This document shows positions 29,524-32,500 of a stretch of DNA of 32,500 nucleotides, in pieces. Source of the stretch: a virus. The stretch covers positions 1-32,500 of IMG/VR virus record IMGVR_UViG_3300007735_000620; one strand, 5' to 3'. Both the position numbers and the translations under genes were made by a program. How positions within the stretch are numbered: position 1 is the stretch's first letter; each line of letters begins with the position of its first letter. The notes below the pieces were generated by a model. That model worked only from the letters and a program-made list of their open reading frames with translations. It did no database searches and was not told the DNA's origin.

Positions 29524-31082
29524 GCGGTGGTTCTCCAGGGTAGGGCCTTGCTGCGGATTCGGGCGACGCGACGTTCACGAATGAACGCGTCCATGGTGCT
29601 CTGCTGCGCTTCGCGGCGCTGGCTTGCGGGCGCTGCTCGCACGCATCGGTAGGCCAGCGCCATAGCCATAGCCAAGTCATCGTGTAGCCCGACCGGCGCT
29701 TCAGGGGTGACCTTGCGGACTTCGAGTGCGCGAAGCTCCATCAGCGTGTTCTGGTCAAGACACCAGATCAACCGCCCGCGGATGTGCTCGCGTAGCGTTT
29801 CGAACGCGTCCAGCTTGCTTTTGACCGTCGTCACCCATGGCTTGCCGTTCGCGTCGCTCCACAACTTGCGGTAGCGCAGCCGGTCAAGCTCGCGCAGCAC
29901 TACATGCCCGTGGTTGTTGCTTTCGCACAGCACCAGCGCGTTGCCGTAGCGCTGGCCAACGGTCGCCACGCGGGCCGCCCATTCGTGCGGGGCTACCGTG
30001 TTGCTGCGCTCGATGTAGGCAGGCTGCAGCGTTGCAAGGTCGACCACGCACAGCGCGCTGTAGTCTCCACCGTTGCCGCCCCCAACGTCGACACCCATGA
30101 CGTATGCGCCGCCATGGTCGGGCGGCTCGAACTCTCGCACGGGTCCGTCGAACCATCGCTGGTCGATGGCGTCCAGGTCGGCGGGGTCAAGCCACGTAGA
30201 CTCGCGCGATAGGAACGCATCGTCCATGCACGCGGGGTACTCGCGGCGGAACTTCGCAAGCCCAAGCGTTGCAATCTGCTGGCGGCGCCACCATAGCTGT
30301 GCATCGTCGAGCCCGTGCCGTTCTGCAAGCGCTTCCTCTTCGTCGGTCCACTGCAGCCCGGCGGGTATGTCGTCGTCCCTGTAGGGCTGGTGCTGGTGCC
30401 ACCAGTAGGTGAACACCTGCCAACCGTTGTCGGGAGCGCCTTCGATAAGGCGGTGGAACGCATCGCCGGGCGCGTTGACGGTGCTCTCGATGACCAGGGG
30501 GCCATCGCCTACCGTCGACAAGCTCTGCGCAAGCACCTCGTCGGCGTCGGTGTAGAACGCGAACTCGGACAGGTGCGCACCGCTGAACTCGAAGCTGCGC
30601 GTGCCGCCCCTTCCGCCGGTCGTGAAGCTCGACACGCCCGCAAGCGTATCGGCGAAGATGCTGTCCGTAACGCTATCAACCTGCAGCGGACGTTGTAGCA
30701 GCCGGGGCAACTCGTCCAGCCATCGCCGGTCAAGGCGCCGAAGGTTCTTGGCGGACCTGTCGTGGAATGACAGCACCGCGAAGTTCTGCGGGTCCTGCGC
30801 TGTGTACGCGCGGTGGAACTGCCATGCTCGCACGGCTGTCGACACGCCAAGCTGTCGCGCTTTGATAACGATGACGCGCTTGCTCTGGTCAAGCAAGTCC
30901 CACAAGGCAAGCTGCGCCGGGTTGGGGTTGAAGGGTTCGAACTGTCCGGACTGCTTGTTCTTTATGCGCAGCATCTGACAGAACCGCGCGCGGTCTGCCA
31001 GCAGGTCGGCAACCTGCCCGCGCATGTGCGTCGGGATGGTGGGCGGCACGTAGCTGGTCGACCGGGCCGACCTGCGGGTCAT
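29520..31082 (-). CDS. terL: Terminase large subunit
   Basis: This encodes 520 residues, normal for TerL. The ATPase half shows the Walker A variant VIVIKARQLGVST (70-82), a Walker B-like strand with acidic end FSGAHLSEFAF (166-176) and the coupling motif LVIESTVN (196-203). The nuclease half has the RNase H-like acidic set: Asp332 in GVDVGGGNGGDYSAL, Glu387 in LVLCESNNHG and Asp468/Asp469 in GLHDDLAMAMAL. It powers DNA packaging and cuts the concatemer. It overlaps both terS and the portal gene by 4 bases. Confidence 0.96.
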   Translation of the reverse strand: MTRRSARSTSYVPPTIPTHMRGQVADLLADRARFCQMLRIKNKQSGQFEPFNPNPAQLALWDLLDQSKRVIVIKARQLGVSTAVRAWQFHRAYTAQDPQNFAVLSFHDRSAKNLRRLDRRWLDELPRLLQRPLQVDSVTDSIFADTLAGVSSFTTGGRGGTRSFEFSGAHLSEFAFYTDADEVLAQSLSTVGDGPLVIESTVNAPGDAFHRLIEGAPDNGWQVFTYWWHQHQPYRDDDIPAGLQWTDEEEALAERHGLDDAQLWWRRQQIATLGLAKFRREYPACMDDAFLSRESTWLDPADLDAIDQRWFDGPVREFEPPDHGGAYVMGVDVGGGNGGDYSALCVVDLATLQPAYIERSNTVAPHEWAARVATVGQRYGNALVLCESNNHGHVVLRELDRLRYRKLWSDANGKPWVTTVKSKLDAFETLREHIRGRLIWCLDQNTLMELRALEVRKVTPEAPVGLHDDLAMAMALAYRCVRAAPASQRREAQQSTMDAFIRERRVARIRSKALPWRTTA

Positions 31083-31522
31083 CGGGCTGCCCGTAGCAGG
31101 TGCGCAAGCTCGGCCACCGCTGGCGTGGCGCCGTCCGTGGCGCCGTCCGTGGCGCCCTGGGCTTGCCGCTCTACGTGGTCGAGGACAAACCGGGCGGCTT
31201 GCATCCGCACCGCCTGGGGCGGTTCTGCTCCGGTCAGAACATCCGCCACGTACTGCACCGCTGCAGGCACCAGCCGCACCAGGGCGCGCGCTGCCCTGCT
31301 CGATACTTTGGCTGGGTTGGGATGGGCGCGGCGCCAGACCTCGGCTTGTGCCTGCAGCGCGTCCGGGGTCCAGCGGGTCACGCTGGCTGTGTGGCAGAGT
31401 CCGGCACGCACTGCGTCAAAAGGTCGTCCACCAGTTCTGCCCATGAACTCGACGACCTGCCTCTGACTGGCGCTCATGTCGCGTGCGAGCCTTTCCCACT
31501 CCTCTTCTTCGTCGCTGTGCAT
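31079..31522 (-). CDS. terS: Terminase small subunit, probable
   Basis: This encodes 147 residues from the ATG at 31520-31522 with GAGAGGG upstream; the frame to 31666 would run through the promoter region and terminator. After an acidic start (HSDEEEEWERL) a helix-turn-helix-like part follows (SASQRQVVEFMGRTGGRPFD then AVRAGLCHTASVTRW). A helical oligomerisation-type middle comes next (AVRMQAARFVLDHVERQ). The end carries ATDG repeats from a 12-bp DNA repeat. TerS recognises the packaging site and regulates TerL. The call rests on position, size and HTH pattern. Confidence 0.8.
   Translation of the reverse strand: MHSDEEEEWERLARDMSASQRQVVEFMGRTGGRPFDAVRAGLCHTASVTRWTPDALQAQAEVWRRAHPNPAKVSSRAARALVRLVPAAVQYVADVLTGAEPPQAVRMQAARFVLDHVERQAQGATDGATDGATPAVAELAHLLRAAR
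31126..31156. repeat. 12-bp tandem repeat inside terS
   Basis: The unit TGGCGCCGTCCG occurs twice plus seven bases of a third. On the minus strand it encodes the Gly-Ala-Thr-Asp repeat near the TerS C-terminus, so unit changes keep the frame. Confidence 0.85.
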
Positions 31523-31590
31523 GTCGCCCTCTCTGCGTCGTGCTTCATGTCGGCGCGCTCTGGCTGCGCTCTGCCGCGCGGCGCTGTCGC

Positions 31591-31625
31591 TGCGCACTGT
31601 AGCGCAACTGCGCACGCGTAGCGCA
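31591..31625. promoter_or_regulatory. Two tandem palindromes upstream of terS, candidate late-gene operators
   Basis: TGCGC-ACTGTA-GCGCA (31591-31606) and TGCGC-ACGCGTA-GCGCA (31609-31625) lie side by side between the terminator at 31635-31655 and terS. A weak leftward promoter, TTGCGC (31621-31626) and TACAGT (31596-31601) with a 19-bp spacer, overlaps both. This is the natural place for the start of the ~25-kb late operon. The regulator is unknown. Confidence 0.55.
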
Positions 31626-31634
31626 AAAGCAAAA

Positions 31635-31655
31635 GCCCCGCCGGTGAGGCGGGGC
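31635..31655 (-). terminator. Leftward intrinsic terminator of the small-gene operon
   Basis: GCCCCGCC (31635-31642) pairs with GGCGGGGC (31648-31655) over eight GC-rich pairs with a five-base loop. On the minus strand TTTTGCTTTTGC follows directly. It ends the early leftward operon just before the late promoter region, so the two units are insulated. Confidence 0.85.
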
Positions 31656-31678
31656 AAGCGAGGCAAGCGGGGCGGCGG

Positions 31679-31786
31679 CTATTGCATCAGCGACCATAGC
31701 CAGGGCAAGCCGTAGCGTAGGGCCAGGATGGCGGAGCCGGCGAGCCCGATGTAGATGTTCAACACGATAAGCTGCCGCGTTGTCAT
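31679..31786 (-). CDS. Small single-span membrane protein, 35 residues
   Basis: The ATG at 31784-31786 overlaps the previous stop (ATGA), with GAGG seven bases upstream. The protein is almost one hydrophobic helix (QLIVLNIYIGLAGSAILALR, then YGLPWLWSLMQ). It is the last gene before the terminator. A role at the inner membrane, for example in exclusion of other phages or in lysis timing, is possible, but only the membrane segment is actually seen. The function is unknown. Confidence 0.65.
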   Translation of the reverse strand: MTTRQLIVLNIYIGLAGSAILALRYGLPWLWSLMQ

Positions 31787-31995
31787 GCGATTACCTCGGC
31801 GCCCAGTTCGCGTGCGATCTCTTGCACCGCGGCGATCGTGACCGCGTATGCGTCGTGTTCGTGGGCAATCTCGGCGACCTCTGCCGCGGTGATGGCGTAG
31901 CGTCCGCCCTGGCGGACCCATTCTTTTGCCGCCTTGTTGACAGCGTGGTGGATCATCCACTGGATTTCACGATGGCTTAGAGTGCGTGCGTTCAT
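31783..31995 (-). CDS. Small hypothetical protein, 70 residues
   Basis: I start at the ATG 31993-31995, preceded by AGGAGACAGGCAC, the same leader as the gene at 26-220; a frame extends to 32031 without a ribosome site. The protein is helical: MNARTLSHREIQWMIHHAVN, then ITAAEVAEIAHEHDAYAVTI. The first part might be a small helix-turn-helix, but the pattern is not strong. It belongs to the leftward operon of small genes and overlaps the membrane protein gene. Confidence 0.7.
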   Translation of the reverse strand: MNARTLSHREIQWMIHHAVNKAAKEWVRQGGRYAITAAEVAEIAHEHDAYAVTIAAVQEIARELGAEVIA

Positions 31996-32027
31996 GTGCC
32001 TGTCTCCTGTCGTGTTGGTGCTATCGG

Positions 32028-32273
32028 TCACTGAGCTGCAGCCTGCACAGCCCGTCGCCCATCAAAACCCATCAGTGCCGCGCCATGCTCGCGCGCTTCG
32101 CGCAGCGTGCGGAAGTCGCGCGAGTCGTAGGCGGTGCCGTTGCAGACCAAGGCAGCGGTGAAGGTCGGGCGGCCCGACGGTGGCGCCCAACGGGAGATCT
32201 CCACCTCGGCGGGGAAGTCGGTGCCGTTGACGGTGATGCGGCTGCGAAAGGTCGTTGAAAGAACGGTACGCAT
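32028..32273 (-). CDS. Small hypothetical protein, 81 residues
   Basis: The ATG at 32271-32273 follows AGGAGACAGGAACAAC, a variant of the leader found before two neighbouring genes. The protein starts MRTVLSTTFRSRITVNGTDF with alternating strand-like residues, then VEISRWAPPSGRPTFTAALV, and ends in a helix. It looks like a small beta-alpha domain, family unknown. It is the second gene of the leftward operon if the genome is joined through the terminal repeat. Confidence 0.68.
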   Translation of the reverse strand: MRTVLSTTFRSRITVNGTDFPAEVEISRWAPPSGRPTFTAALVCNGTAYDSRDFRTLREAREHGAALMGFDGRRAVQAAAQ

Positions 32274-32354
32274 GTTGTTCCTGTCTCCTGTCGTTGTTGT
32301 GTTGTGACCGTTGGGCTGGGCGCTCTTGCGGCGGCGCCCTTGCCGGTGTGCTGC

Positions 32355-32500
32355 CTACTCGGCCCACTCGGCCCACTCGGCCCACTCGGCCCACTCGGCC
32401 CACCAGTCACCAGCGCGCGTGACGTAGACGCGCACGCCAGCGCGCGAAAGCGCGGTGCAAAAATCAAGCACCTGCTCGTCGGTCATCGCGTCAAGGTCGG
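32355..32500 (-). CDS. Partial second copy of the WAE-repeat gene
   Basis: This is the C-terminal part of the same gene as 26-220; its start lies beyond the window. It ends in five WAE units (three in the left copy) before the stop at 32355-32357. If the window wraps round a circle it is the same gene as an allele, not a second gene. Confidence 0.75.
   Translation of the reverse strand, partial: DLDAMTDEQVLDFCTALSRAGVRVYVTRAGDWWAEWAEWAEWAEWAE
32358..32402. repeat. 9-bp tandem repeat, five copies (WAE codons)
   Basis: Five exact CTCGGCCCA units lie here against three at 29-55. The 18-bp difference keeps the reading frame. Confidence 0.95.

Larger units (their letters stand above)
32330..32500. 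repeat. Right copy of the terminal redundancy
   Basis: These bases repeat 1-153 with five instead of three 9-bp units and one substitution, and they are cut by the window end. The order of genes left of it (32028-32273 and on) continues the operon that starts at 220, which supports a circular join. Confidence 0.9.

Noticed and set aside
1-32500. Lysogeny genes, CRISPR arrays, tRNAs and insertion sequences
   Set aside because: I found no integrase, clear repressor, array of spaced repeats, tRNA-like cloverleaf or transposase. The tandem repeats are too short and too close together for CRISPR.

Overview
This window looks like the near-complete or complete genome of a tailed phage with a short-tail (podovirus-type) virion, GC-rich and probably infecting a proteobacterium; no gene identifies the host more precisely. 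The evidence is a full morphogenesis cluster (small and large terminase, portal, scaffold, major capsid protein, tubular tail proteins, internal virion proteins with one 2163-residue giant, endolysin) beside a small replication and recombination region. Bases 1-153 recur at 32330-32500 with one substitution and two extra 9-bp repeat units. The window therefore most likely wraps round a circular or terminally redundant genome of about 32.33 kb. I see no integrase, repressor, DNA polymerase, primase, RNA polymerase, tRNA or CRISPR array.

Layout. (1) 1-460 holds a divergent promoter region with two inverted copies of one promoter. The leftward promoter feeds a small-gene operon that runs off the left edge and, through the repeat, continues from 32500 down to 31679, ending in a terminator at 31635-31655. 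(2) 460-834 is one rightward gene of unknown function; it meets the end of the leftward replication operon (2233 to 835) stop to stop. That operon encodes a winged-helix, lambda-O-like initiator. Its coding sequence carries five regularly spaced palindromes, a probable replication origin, and its C-terminus resembles the acidic tip of SSB. (3) 2234-2684 is a non-coding control region with a strong inverted repeat, a terminator-like hairpin, two 65-bp-period direct repeats and divergent promoters. (4) 2685-6540 is a tightly overlapping rightward operon: small DNA-binding-like protein, ERF annealing protein, RuvC-like nuclease, PD-(D/E)XK nuclease and small unknown genes, ending at a bidirectional terminator (6550-6582). 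(5) 31522 down to 6644 is the leftward late operon: terminase, portal, scaffold and capsid, tail, internal virion proteins, fibre-like proteins, then the lysis genes.

How it fits together (inference). The initiator would bind its own gene and recruit host replication proteins. ERF plus the nucleases would provide recombination, possibly for concatemer formation or repair. The late operon would be switched on from the region before terS, where two tandem palindromes lie. Most late genes overlap by 4 bases (ATGA), so they are probably translated in a coupled way.
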